Origin: Nitrospirota bacterium
GTDB taxonomy: Bacteria > Nitrospirota > Thermodesulfovibrionia > UBA6902
Reading direction: 5' to 3'
Assembly: GCA_016222905.1 (NCBI GenBank)
Contig: JACRPZ010000048.1
Location: forward strand, 1-58,225
Length of the DNA: 58,225 bases
Shown: one piece after another, positions 1 through 8,205 of the stretch
How the letters are laid out: each line of letters opens with the position of its first letter
Position numbering within the stretch: position 1 is the first letter of the stretch
Made by a program: the position numbers and the translations under genes
Notes under the pieces: generated by a model
What the model was told of the DNA's origin: nothing
Database searches by the model: none
The model's input: the letters and a program-made list of their open reading frames with translations, nothing else

Positions 1-136
1 AAAAAATCGTAACAAGGCAAGAAAGTTTAAGTAAAAACAGGAAATAACGATAGACTTATAAAAACAGAAGACGGATTTTAAAAAATCCGGCATGGAAAAA
101 CTGAAAATCTCTAAATGACTTTTTCAGGAGTCTCAA
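1..136. repeat. 136-bp terminal repeat, left copy
   Basis: This stretch is identical, base for base, to the reverse complement of the last 136 bases of the window (58090-58225); identity stops at base 137. It contains a perfect inner palindrome (CGGATTTT-AA-AAAATCCG). The adjacent restriction-enzyme fragment starts directly at its inner border, as if the repeat had inserted into or replaced the upstream part of that gene. A dispersed repeat on which the assembly ended is the likeliest reading. Confidence 0.9.
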
Positions 137-137
137 T

Positions 138-911
138 TTGGGATTAATTACTAATCGTCAGGTGAATGGAGAGTTTAGACATGCGCTTTGTTCTGACAAG
201 ATTACTAATGACTGCACAGTATCTTTAGAGACAAGAGAGCGTTCTTATCTTTTTCCTCTTTATCTTTATAGCGATACAAAGAAACCCAAAAAGAGCAAAT
301 CTTTAGGTAATGTCATGATGCTCTTTGAACCGGAGACGCCCTATAACATAAAGAGACCAAATATTTCTGAAACTCTTCAAAAAAGTCTTTCCTCAACATA
401 CAAGAAAGAGCCTTCACCTGAAGAAATCTTCTATTACATTTATGCTCTCCTTTATTCAGAGACATACCGAACAAAATTTGCAGAGTTCCTGAAGATAGAC
501 TTTCCGAGAGTTCCTTTTACAACAGACTATAAGCTCTTTAAAAAAATGGGTGTGCACGGGAAAAGACTTGTTGACCTGCATCTGATGAAATCAGAAGACC
601 TCAATACGCCAGCAGCTAAGTATCAGGGAATGGGAGGCAATAAGGTTGAAAAAATGAGATTTGTTGATGGGAAGCTCTACATAAATAGTGAACAGTATTT
701 TGAAAGAATCACTAAAGATGTGTGGCAGTATCAGGTCGGCGGTTATCAGGTCTGTGACAAATGGCTCAAAGACAGAAAAGGCAGAGTGCTCTCAGTTGAT
801 GATATAAAGCATTACTGTAAAATCGTTACCGCGCTTCAAAAGACAATTGAAATCCAGAAAGAGATCAATGAAATCTATCCAGAGATTGAGGTAGAAACAA
901 TTGCAATGTGA
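138..911 (+). pseudogene. Type ISP-like restriction-modification enzyme, C-terminal fragment
   Basis: The 257 codons resemble the C-terminal target-recognition part of single-chain type ISP restriction-modification enzymes: an opening GLITNRQ, then a DKI...SLETRERSYLFPLYLY stretch, followed by a helical region. Full enzymes of this type exceed 1000 residues and carry nuclease, helicase and methyltransferase domains upstream; none of these is here. The reading frame is open only from base 105, inside the terminal repeat, and the first usable start is a TTG at 138, so the gene is 5'-truncated where the repeat begins. Without motor and methylase domains it should be inactive. Family assignment rests on remembered motifs. 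Confidence 0.65.
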
Positions 912-946
912 TTCCATCGAATCAAATGCTCGTATGAGACAGGTGA

Positions 947-1219
947 GATAGGGGAGCCAAGGATTATCTATTTAACGGGATTAGTAAAGAGATCGTCCGC
1001 CGGGTGGAGACGTTGTTTACTCTGGCTGACCAGATCGAGGCCCGCTATACAAAGGCAAAAGCCTATGTAAACAAGCTCACTCAGTCCATCCTTGCCAAGG
1101 CCTTTCGCGGCGAACTCGTCCCCCAGTACCCGAATGATGAACCTGCCTCAGTATTGCTGGAGAAGATTAAGACGGAGCGGGCGAAAAATGAGACAAAGAA
1201 AAAGCGTAAGAAGAAATGA
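947..1219 (+). pseudogene. hsdS: Type I restriction specificity subunit (HsdS), C-terminal fragment
   Basis: From base 947 the frame reads through [39 protein letters not shown] and a lysine-rich tail. This is the typical end of an HsdS subunit: the second conserved coiled-coil helix and the terminal RGELV motif. The two DNA-recognition domains are missing and no hsdM or hsdR is nearby. A GTG at 1004 could start a 71-residue product, but the homology runs upstream of it to a TGA at 944, so this is a truncated remnant fused to the end of the preceding R-M fragment. Together the two form a decayed restriction locus. Confidence 0.75.
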
Positions 1220-1253
1220 AATCTGTTAGAATATACAAAACTGGGTAAATGTT

Positions 1254-1577
1254 ATGGCTGAATTTTCACTTGATAATATTCTAAAAGAGACTGTTAAACG
1301 TATTTTGTCTGTTGTGCAGCCTACAAAAGTGCTGCTATTCGGCTCTGCGTCTCGCGGAGAAATGCACGAAAACAGTGATATAGACATCCTTGTTATTGTT
1401 CCTTCCGGACTTCACCGCCGCAAGACCGCACAAAAGATATACAGGAATCTTATAGGGTTAGGTTTTGCCGCTGATATAATTGTTGTTACTGAAGATGATG
1501 TTGCGCAGTTCAAAAATCATCAAGGCATGATTATTCAGCCTGCGATTGAAGAGGGAAGGTTATTGTATGCCGCGTGA
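1254..1577 (+). CDS. MNT-type nucleotidyltransferase antitoxin (MntA-like)
   Basis: This 107-residue protein has the minimal nucleotidyltransferase signature FGSASRGEMHENSDIDILVIV (GS...DxD; residues about 29-50), which holds the metal-binding aspartates. Proteins of this kind act as antitoxins, in characterised cases by adenylylating a partner HEPN ribonuclease. The partner follows directly: its ATG at 1567 overlaps the last codons of this gene, the usual toxin-antitoxin layout. The gene looks intact although its partner is frameshifted. Confidence 0.85.
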   Translation: MAEFSLDNILKETVKRILSVVQPTKVLLFGSASRGEMHENSDIDILVIVPSGLHRRKTAQKIYRNLIGLGFAADIIVVTEDDVAQFKNHQGMIIQPAIEEGRLLYAA

Positions 1578-1967
1578 AATAAGCGAACTCGGCACGCCCG
1601 AAGAGTGGCTTAGAAGGGCAAAGAGTAATCTTGCAATTGCCATGCAGCCCAAAACCGAAGAGATATTATGGGAAGATTTCTGCTTTGAAGCCCAGCAGGC
1701 TGCTGAAAAAGCATTGAAAGCAGTTCTCTTAGCCAAAGGCATTAAATTCAGATTTGTCCATGACCTTGCTGAACTCTTGACCCTCCTGGAGCAAAATGGA
1801 ATCTTTCTGTCCGAAGAGATCCGTGTGCCGCTGACTTAACAGATTTCTCGGTAGAAACCAGATATCCGGGGCCTTTTGAACCTGTGACTGAAAATGAGTT
1901 TAAGGACGCGCTTAAAATTGCCGAGTCGGTAGTCAAGTGGGCAGAATCTCAGATTTCATCCTCATAG
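1567..1967 (+). pseudogene. HEPN-domain toxin partner of MNT, frameshifted
   Basis: The frame from ATG 1567 encodes a HEPN-domain protein (PREISELGTPEEWLRRAK, FEAQQAAEKALKAVLL, FVHDLAELL), but runs into a TAA at about 1837. The homology continues in another frame as ADLTDFSVETRYPGPF and on to SQISSS, ending at TAG 1965-1967. Restoring one base near 1830 (GTGCCGCT read as GTGGCCGCT) would give a continuous protein of about 133 residues. It is either a real one-base deletion that inactivated the toxin or a sequencing error. Confidence 0.8.
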
Positions 1968-1970
1968 ATA

Positions 1971-2630
1971 ATGAAAAAAATATCTGATATTCCTAAATCA
2001 GATCGGCCACGCGAAAAACTTCAACAAAAAGGCGCGGAAGCATTATCCGACCTTGAACTTATGGCAATCCTTTTAGGCAGCGGAACAAAGGGCCATGACG
2101 TAATGAAGGTGGCTGATAGAATACTCAAAGCTCTTGATGGTAATAAGGCAACCCCAAACATTGAAGAGTTGCAAAAAATTGAAGGCGTTGGCTTGGCCAA
2201 GGCAACGCTTATTGTTTCTGCTCTTGAATTTGCCCGTCGGCGTATCCGCCCGGAAGGTTTAAAAATATCTTTTCCGGCTGATGTGCTGCCCCTCATTCAG
2301 CATTATGCCGACCGCAAGCAGGAGCATTTTATTTGTGTTTCTATCAACGGAGCAAATGAAGTGATTAAAAGCAGGGTTGTATCAGTTGGTCTCGTCAATA
2401 AAACACAGGTTCACCCGCGTGAAGTTTTCGCTGATCCAATCACAGATAGGGCATCAGCAATAATCGTTGCTCATAACCATCCGTCAGGGAGCTTAACCCC
2501 AAGCATGGAAGATAAAGAAATTACCGCACAATTGAAATCCTCAGGCGAAACCCTCGGAATCAGACTTCTCGACCATATTATTTTTAATCAGAAAGGTTAC
2601 TATAGTTTTTTAGAAAGCGGGGAGTTGTAA
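1971..2630 (+). CDS. radC: RadC-family JAB-domain protein
   Basis: This 219-residue protein has the family's usual layout. An N-terminal helix-hairpin-helix part (SDLELMAILLGSGTKGHDV; IEGVGLAKATLIVSALEFARR) is followed by a JAB/MPN metalloprotease-like domain with the metal-binding HNHPSG motif and a downstream aspartate (residues about 165-200). RadC was once linked to DNA repair, but its role is uncertain, and homologues are frequent near mobile and defence genes, as here. The ATG lies 3 nt after the HEPN stop, so it may be cotranscribed with the MNT/HEPN pair. Confidence 0.92.
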   Translation: MKKISDIPKSDRPREKLQQKGAEALSDLELMAILLGSGTKGHDVMKVADRILKALDGNKATPNIEELQKIEGVGLAKATLIVSALEFARRRIRPEGLKISFPADVLPLIQHYADRKQEHFICVSINGANEVIKSRVVSVGLVNKTQVHPREVFADPITDRASAIIVAHNHPSGSLTPSMEDKEITAQLKSSGETLGIRLLDHIIFNQKGYYSFLESGEL

Positions 2631-2669
2631 TCAAATACAACATTCGTTACCCATGGGCTATACTTTATT

Positions 2670-3908
2670 TCAGTCGGTCTGGCTATGTAATAAAGATGAT
2701 GCCCTCACAGGACGTCTTATAAGGTCGTTTTCTCTTACGCCTTTCGGTAAGGAGATAATTACCCTTTCCTCATTTCTGCCGCTCTCAACAGGATTACCTT
2801 TTTGATCATTTATCTCTCTAACCTCAAAAAGCCTATTCTCAAGACCGCTTGAGAGAAATTCTATCTTATCCCCCGCCTTAAGGAGATTTCTTAACGCAAC
2901 AAGTCCATGCCCGTAATTTACTGATTCAACAATGCCAACCAGCTCGTGGCTCATCCTGTATCCCTCTTCTTCGTCATGATTATAAGCATTGTCAGGCTGT
3001 CTGCCGCAGAACATGCCGGTCGTATATCCCCTGTTTGAGAACATTGCGAGTTCCCGGAGCCACTCTTCTCTGACTTTGAATGGCCTCTTCTCAAGGCTGT
3101 CAACCGCTTCCCTGTATGTCTTTACAACACCTGCCACATAATTGACGCCCTTCATACGTCCCTCGATCTTAAAGCTGTCTATTCCGGCATCTGCAAGCTC
3201 ATCAAGGTGCTCGATCATACACAGGTCTTTTGAACTCAAAAGGTATGTCCCCCTGTCGTTTTCATACACCGGCGTATATTCACCCTGCCTCTTCTCCTCC
3301 ATCAATGTATAATTCCATCTGCATGAATTCGTGCATTCTCCCCTGTTTGCCGGCCTGTTTGCCAGAAAGCTGCTTATATAGCACCTGCCCGAATATGATA
3401 TACATATCGCGCCGTGCACAAAACATTCAAGTTCAAGAGAGACCTTATCGCGGATATCCTTTATCTCTTCAATGGTAAGCTCTCTTGAAAGCACAAGCCT
3501 CTTTGCGCCGAGCCTCTCCCAGAAACCGGCTGCCCTATAGTTTGTAATATTCGCCTGTGTGCTTATGTGGATCGGGATATCAGGAAGTGCCTCCGAGGCC
3601 ATCTCAAACATGCCGACATCCGACAGGATTACCCCGTCAGGAGAAACTTCTTTAAGCAGCGTAAGATGTTCTTTGATCAAAGCGATGTCCCTGTTGTGGG
3701 GGAATATATTTATCGTGACGTAGACCTTCTTCCCCTTATCATGTATAAAGCGGACAGCTTCTGATAGACCCTCTGGCGTAAAGTTATCTGCTTTTGCCCT
3801 GAGACTGAATTCAGACAATCCCAGATATACCGCATCAGCGCCGTAATGGAGGGTGGTCTTAAGCTTTTCTGGATCCCCGGCCGGGGCAAGGAGTTCAGGT
3901 TTTTTCAT
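2670..3908 (-). CDS. U32-family peptidase-like protein (TrhP/YegQ type)
   Basis: This is a 412-residue member of the U32 family. It starts KPELLAPAGDPEKLKTTLHYGADAVYLG, a TIM-barrel-like entry, and has the family signature ECFVHGAICISYSGRCYIS near residues 160-180 with more cysteines following (ECTNSCRW). Relatives include TrhP (YegQ) and RlhA, which take part in hydroxylating tRNA and rRNA; others were described as collagenases. Length and the C-terminal beta-barrel extension fit the TrhP-like subgroup, but the substrate cannot be read from sequence. It is transcribed away from radC, alone. Confidence 0.85.
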   Translation of the reverse strand: MKKPELLAPAGDPEKLKTTLHYGADAVYLGLSEFSLRAKADNFTPEGLSEAVRFIHDKGKKVYVTINIFPHNRDIALIKEHLTLLKEVSPDGVILSDVGMFEMASEALPDIPIHISTQANITNYRAAGFWERLGAKRLVLSRELTIEEIKDIRDKVSLELECFVHGAICISYSGRCYISSFLANRPANRGECTNSCRWNYTLMEEKRQGEYTPVYENDRGTYLLSSKDLCMIEHLDELADAGIDSFKIEGRMKGVNYVAGVVKTYREAVDSLEKRPFKVREEWLRELAMFSNRGYTTGMFCGRQPDNAYNHDEEEGYRMSHELVGIVESVNYGHGLVALRNLLKAGDKIEFLSSGLENRLFEVREINDQKGNPVESGRNEERVIISLPKGVRENDLIRRPVRASSLLHSQTD

Positions 3909-3933
3909 GTTTCATTTAACCCCGAAACTGCAA

Positions 3934-4080
3934 TTAACCACAGAGTACACAGAGATAAAAGAATTCATATTCAAAAGCTTACTCACCTTATTTGTATTGT
4001 TTTGATTTCACCCAAAAGGTGAAATGACTTTATGTCTTAACATCTTGACGTTCAGGTCTTTCTCTGTGTTCTCTGTGGTT
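3934..4080. repeat. Palindromic repeat with CACAGAG arms
   Basis: The arm TTAACCACAGAGTACACAGA (from 3934) is matched in inverted orientation by TCTCTGTGTTCTCTGTGGTT (4061-4080). Between them sits a second hairpin with an 8-bp stem (ATTTCACC, 5-nt loop, GGTGAAAT; 4005-4025). The element fills the gap between the U32 gene and the TerC gene and looks like a small non-coding mobile or REP-type element. Confidence 0.7.
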
Positions 4081-4097
4081 CAATTGCTTTATGTGGA

Positions 4098-4811
4098 TTA
4101 AGAAGATTCAGAAGCGCTAAAATGTTTGTCTTTGTTCTTCTCATATCGCAGTTGCAATATCTCAACAAAGAGCGCGAATCCCATAGGCAGATAGATGTAG
4201 GCTTTTGGAACATGCTGGTGAAGCCCTTCCATGAAAATAGTGACACCGATAGTGATCAAAAAAGAGAGGGCCAAAATTTTGAGTGTGGGCTTCCTTATAA
4301 TAAATTCGCCGATCGGCTTTGCAAAGGCAAGGATTGCAAGAAATGAGACTATTACCGAAGTAATTATGATCCATATTTTATCAGTCAGGCCGATGGCGGT
4401 TACAACTGAATCTATGGAAAATACGATGTCAAGAATAACGATCTGATAGATAACAGAAAGTAAATTTTTGGATGCTGATTGAAGAGCACGCTGCTTTTCT
4501 TCTTTAAATTCAACCGTAAGATGGATCTCCTTTACAGCCTTCCACAAAAGGAAGAGGCCCCCTGACAAGAGAATTATATCCCGTATTGAAAATCCGAGCA
4601 CTATATTGTTGGTAAGGCCGGCTAACTTCAGGAGGATGAAGAGCATCAGGATTCTTGCAACCAAAGCAACCGCCAGCCCGAAGACCCGTGCCCTATTTCT
4701 CTCTGATTTAGGAAGACGGCCTACGAAGATTGAGATGACAAGGATATTGTCCACTCCCAGGACCAGTTCCAAGCCTACTAAAAGCATTAGCAATGTAAAT
4801 GAATCAGCCAT
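4098..4811 (-). CDS. TerC-family integral membrane protein
   Basis: This is a 237-residue polytopic membrane protein of the TerC/Alx family. TM1 holds the conserved acidic motif LELVLGVDNILVISI (D21), and a second motif LDIVFSIDSVVTAIG lies near residue 130; these intramembrane aspartates are thought to handle metal ions. About seven hydrophobic segments are visible. Family members have been tied to tellurium resistance and to manganese or calcium export linked to secreted-protein metalation. No other ter genes are present, so a metal-homeostasis role is more likely than tellurite resistance. Confidence 0.88.
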   Translation of the reverse strand: MADSFTLLMLLVGLELVLGVDNILVISIFVGRLPKSERNRARVFGLAVALVARILMLFILLKLAGLTNNIVLGFSIRDIILLSGGLFLLWKAVKEIHLTVEFKEEKQRALQSASKNLLSVIYQIVILDIVFSIDSVVTAIGLTDKIWIIITSVIVSFLAILAFAKPIGEFIIRKPTLKILALSFLITIGVTIFMEGLHQHVPKAYIYLPMGFALFVEILQLRYEKNKDKHFSASESS

Positions 4812-5115
4812 AGTTAATATTATTGATGGTTCTATAAAAAGTCATTCCGGCTTGTCCGGAATCTTCCCCTCTAATTAAGAGGGGTTAGGGGTGTGTTTCA
4901 TCTCAACATCCCCCTGTATCCCCCTTTTCCAAGGGGGAATTTAAAAAACCTGATTCCAGATCCCGAAGTTTCGGGAGAAATGAGGACTGTTTACGAGTGC
5001 ATCATAATAACATAAACAAATACCTATCAGGCAAATATGTGTTGCGCGGTCGGTCTGAATAAAGATGTTTAAGATTGAGCTGCCAAAATGTTAGTATTTG
5101 TAAATCGCAGGTTAT
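4812..5115. repeat. Cluster of four different hairpin repeats upstream of folP
   Basis: This 300-bp gap holds no gene. It contains four perfect hairpins in a row: ATTCCGG-cttgt-CCGGAAT (4844-4862), CCCCTCT-aatta-AGAGGGG (4866-4884), CCCCCTT-ttcc-AAGGGGG (4920-4937) and TCCCGAA-gt-TTCGGGA (4961-4976). The second and third resemble the copies near 8063 and 9299. They are probably interspersed repeat elements rather than single terminators, because the row is flanked by divergent gene starts. Confidence 0.75.
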
Positions 5116-5124
5116 GGAGGAGCG

Positions 5125-5967
5125 TTGAAACTTAGATGGCAGAGATTCAGCTTTGACTTTACTCAGAGAACCTATATCATGGGCATACTGAATGTTACGC
5201 CTGACTCCTTCTCTGACGGAGGGATTTATTTTGATAAAGAAAAGGCGGTTGAGCACGCGCTAACGATGCAGGAAGAAGGCGCTGATATAATTGACATCGG
5301 CGGAGAGTCTACAAGGCCGGGGGCAAAGGCTGTGACCCTTAAAGAAGAGATAAAGCGGGTCGTTCCTGTGATTGAAGCGCTTGCAAAGAAGGTCAGCATC
5401 CCGATATCGATTGATACTTATAAAGCCGCTGTTGCGGATGCCGCAATATCTGCCGGAGCATCAATTGTAAATGACATAAGCGGATTAAGATTTGACAGAG
5501 GAATGCCGAAAGTTGCGGCAAGACATAAAACACCCGTTGTTATAATGCATATCAAAGGCACGCCTAAAAATATGCAAAAGGACCCTTCATACAAAGCGCT
5601 CATTCCTGAGATATTGGATTATCTGACGGAATCAATAGCGATTGCCCGTGATGCGGGAATTCCTGATAATATGATAATCATAGACCCTGGTATCGGTTTT
5701 GGTAAGACGCTTGAGCATAATCTGGAGATACTTAACCGCCTGCATGAGTTCAGAGGCTTTGAAAAACCGATAATGATAGGGCCTTCAAGAAAGTCATTTA
5801 TCGGCAAGATACTCGGCGGGCTCCCTGCTGAAGAGAGGATTGAGGGGACTGCGTCCGCGGTCGCAATCGGGATATTCAACGGCGCGAATATCATAAGAGT
5901 GCATGATGTAAAGGCGATGAGCAGAGTGGCAAAAGTTGCGGATGCTGTCATTAGGGCGTCCGCTTAA
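5125..5967 (+). CDS. folP: Dihydropteroate synthase
   Basis: FolP joins p-aminobenzoate to dihydropterin diphosphate in folate synthesis. The 280-residue protein shows the family motifs: GILNVTPDSFSDGG (residues 20-33), DIGGESTRPGA, SIDTYKAAVADAA, ISGLRFD, HIKGTPKNMQ, IIDPGIGFGKT, GPSRKSFIG and a final RVHDVK. The start is TTG 5125, preceded by GGAGG at 5116-5120 at good spacing; the next in-frame ATG would cut into the first conserved strand. It is not beside other folate genes. Confidence 0.96.
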   Translation: MKLRWQRFSFDFTQRTYIMGILNVTPDSFSDGGIYFDKEKAVEHALTMQEEGADIIDIGGESTRPGAKAVTLKEEIKRVVPVIEALAKKVSIPISIDTYKAAVADAAISAGASIVNDISGLRFDRGMPKVAARHKTPVVIMHIKGTPKNMQKDPSYKALIPEILDYLTESIAIARDAGIPDNMIIIDPGIGFGKTLEHNLEILNRLHEFRGFEKPIMIGPSRKSFIGKILGGLPAEERIEGTASAVAIGIFNGANIIRVHDVKAMSRVAKVADAVIRASA

Positions 5968-6101
5968 AAAAGAGAGGATAATTCAATACATTTCTGATAT
6001 TATCTATAAGACTATCTAATAACTGGAGAGACACTGAAGGAATTTGAAGGACATAATAAACTCAACCGTTCCCGTAATGGAAGCAAAGAAGGAGGTACAC
6101 T

Positions 6102-6617
6102 ATGAAAAGGGCCGCTTCGTTGATTCTTGCTGTATCTATCACCTTACTCTTATCCGGATTGGCAACTGCTGAAATATACAAATGGGTGGATGAAAAGGGC
6201 GGCACACATTATTCCGATGTTATGCCTCTGGACGGCAAGTCAACTGGTAATGTTACTAAGATGCCCGCGTATCCGGACAGCCCGCAATCGGATTATCACC
6301 GTACGTATGACACCCCGGCTACCAAAAGCGGTTCTGATAGAAAAGCAACCTCGCCAGAGAAAATTGAACCTTCAGCATCGCCGGAAGTTGAGCTCTATGT
6401 CACAAGCTGGTGTCCTTACTGTAAAAAGGCCAAGGAGTATTTTCGCTCACGAGGTATCTCTTTCACAGAGTACGACATCGAAAAGGACAAGAGTGCTGAC
6501 CTTCGAAAAAGAGAATTAGATGGCGGAACAGGAGTGCCGTTTGCCGTCATTAACGGGCAGAAAATAAGTGGATTCGTACCATCAGCTTATGACAGTGCGC
6601 TGCGGTTAAGGCGATAG
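6102..6617 (+). CDS. Exported DUF4124-glutaredoxin fusion protein
   Basis: This 171-residue protein has three parts. Residues 1-23 form a signal peptide (LILAVSITLLLSGLATA), residues about 24-50 are a DUF4124 segment (EIYKWVDEKGGTHYSDV), and after a polar linker residues about 98-171 form a glutaredoxin-like domain with an active-site CPYC and the cis-proline stretch GTGVPFAVING. It probably acts as a thiol-disulfide or mixed-disulfide enzyme outside the cytoplasm. An AAGGAGG Shine-Dalgarno lies just before ATG 6102. It stands alone. Confidence 0.88.
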   Translation: MKRAASLILAVSITLLLSGLATAEIYKWVDEKGGTHYSDVMPLDGKSTGNVTKMPAYPDSPQSDYHRTYDTPATKSGSDRKATSPEKIEPSASPEVELYVTSWCPYCKKAKEYFRSRGISFTEYDIEKDKSADLRKRELDGGTGVPFAVINGQKISGFVPSAYDSALRLRR

Positions 6618-6879
6618 TTTGAAAGTTATAAAATAAATTAGGGTTCGGCTTACCTATTGACATTTATAAAAACCGGCCTCAGGTTTGTTTCTGTTCAAAT
6701 AGAACCTGCAATATTCATTCGCTATGGCAGATAAATAAGCCTGATTCATTTATCACTCCTACCGATGCTTGCTATTCTTAGCCATAACTCCGATTCAAAC
6801 ATTGCCGTTTTCTTGCAAAAATAAAGGGAAATTGATACATTAAACCTTACCTGTATCACTGCATACTCAAGGATAGAAT

Positions 6880-7947
6880 ATGGCAAAACTCAAAGATCTA
6901 AGAAAAAATATTGACGCTATTGACCTCAATATACTCAAGCTCCTCAACAGCAGGGCAAAGATAGTCCTTGATATAAAAGAGGCGAAGAAGGACAACCGCC
7001 TGAAGGTCTACTCGCCCACAAGAGAGAGGGAGATATTAAACAGGATAGAGAGGCTGAATACCGGCCCTTTTCCAAGCGACGCTCTTATCGCACTTTACAG
7101 GGAGATACTTTCGACATCACGCTCGCTGCAGCAGCCTTTAAAAATTGCGTATCTGGGGCCTTCTGCGACCTTCACTCACCTTGCGGCAAGAAAGCAGTTC
7201 GGCTCATCGGCTGAGTATCTGCCCGAGAGCACGATCAAGGCTGTTTTTGAGTCGGTTGCAAGGGACAAGGCACAGTATGGGGTCGTGCCGATTGAGAATT
7301 CAACGGAAGGCGTTATCAACTATACGCTTGATGTGTTTATGGATCTGGATCTGAATATAGCCTCAGAGATAATGCTTAAGATAACGCATAATCTGATGTC
7401 AAAGACCGGAAGCAAGCGCGGGATAAAGAAGATATATTCCCATCCCCAGCCTATAGCGCAGTGCAGGGGCTGGCTTGAAGAGAATTATCCCGGCATTCCG
7501 GTAATAGGCAGCATGAGCACCGCTGCCGCTGCCAAGCGGGTCGCCAAAGAGCCGTCTTCAGCAGCTATCGCCAGCGAGCTTGCCGCTGATATTTATAAAT
7601 TGAAATTTATCGAAAAAGGGATAGAGGATTACAAGAATAATTACACGCGCTTTCTGGTGATCGCCAAAGATTCCCCGGGCAGAACCGGCAAAGACAAGAC
7701 AACGATCATGTTCTCTGTAAAGGACAGGCCGGGCGCTCTTTACTCGATACTTAAACACTTTTCGAAACACAAGATAAACCTGACCAAGATCGAATCAAGG
7801 CCGTCAAGGAGAAAGGCCTGGGAATATATCTTCTTTGCGGATATGGAAGGCCATATTGAAGATATAAAGGTGAAGAAGGCTGTTGATGAAGTGAAAGGGG
7901 AATGCCTTTACCTTAAAGCGCTCGGCTCCTACCCGTCTGCAGAGTAA
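6880..7947 (+). CDS. pheA: Bifunctional chorismate mutase / prephenate dehydratase
   Basis: The P-protein turns chorismate to prephenate and then to phenylpyruvate for phenylalanine. Of 355 residues, about 1-85 are an AroQ-type chorismate mutase helix bundle (LRKNIDAIDLNILKLLNSRA), about 88-260 the dehydratase (AYLGPSATFTHLAA, PIENSTEGVINYTLD, and NNYTRF with the catalytic TRF), and about 268-350 an ACT domain. The ACT domain has the phenylalanine-binding GAL and ESRP motifs (DRPGALYSIL; KIESRPSRR), so feedback inhibition by Phe is expected. AAGGA precedes the ATG. It is the first gene of a six-gene aromatic operon. Confidence 0.97.
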   Translation: MAKLKDLRKNIDAIDLNILKLLNSRAKIVLDIKEAKKDNRLKVYSPTREREILNRIERLNTGPFPSDALIALYREILSTSRSLQQPLKIAYLGPSATFTHLAARKQFGSSAEYLPESTIKAVFESVARDKAQYGVVPIENSTEGVINYTLDVFMDLDLNIASEIMLKITHNLMSKTGSKRGIKKIYSHPQPIAQCRGWLEENYPGIPVIGSMSTAAAAKRVAKEPSSAAIASELAADIYKLKFIEKGIEDYKNNYTRFLVIAKDSPGRTGKDKTTIMFSVKDRPGALYSILKHFSKHKINLTKIESRPSRRKAWEYIFFADMEGHIEDIKVKKAVDEVKGECLYLKALGSYPSAE

Positions 7948-7956
7948 AACCGGGTA

Positions 7957-8194
7957 ATCCACAGATTTCGCAGATTACACAGATTAAGAAATAAAGTTAA
8001 ATAATTAGAAAGCTCATTATAATACAAGCGCATTAAATTACTTTACATAAAATCTCCCCTAACCCCTCTTTGCCAAAGAGGGGAATTCGAGCAATCTCCC
8101 ACTTTGTAAAAGGGGGATGAAGGGGGATTTTTTAATTGTATTCATTTTACTGAAGTTTATTTTTGAAGTAAATAAATCTGAGAAATCTGCGGAT
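7957..8194. repeat. Nested repeat: CACAGATT palindrome arms flanking a CCCCT hairpin element
   Basis: An outer arm at 7957-7985 (units CACAGATT, GCAGATTA, CACAGATT) is answered by an inverted arm at 8174-8194 (AAATCTGAGAAATCTGCGGAT). Inside lies a second element with a perfect 9-bp-stem hairpin, CCCCTCTTT-gcc-AAAGAGGGG (8063-8083), plus a G-rich tail. The same outer arms occur almost uninterrupted at 21221-21296, so here one repeat seems to have landed inside another. The block separates pheA from hisC. Confidence 0.75.
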
Positions 8195-8205
8195 ATATTC
8201 TTTTC

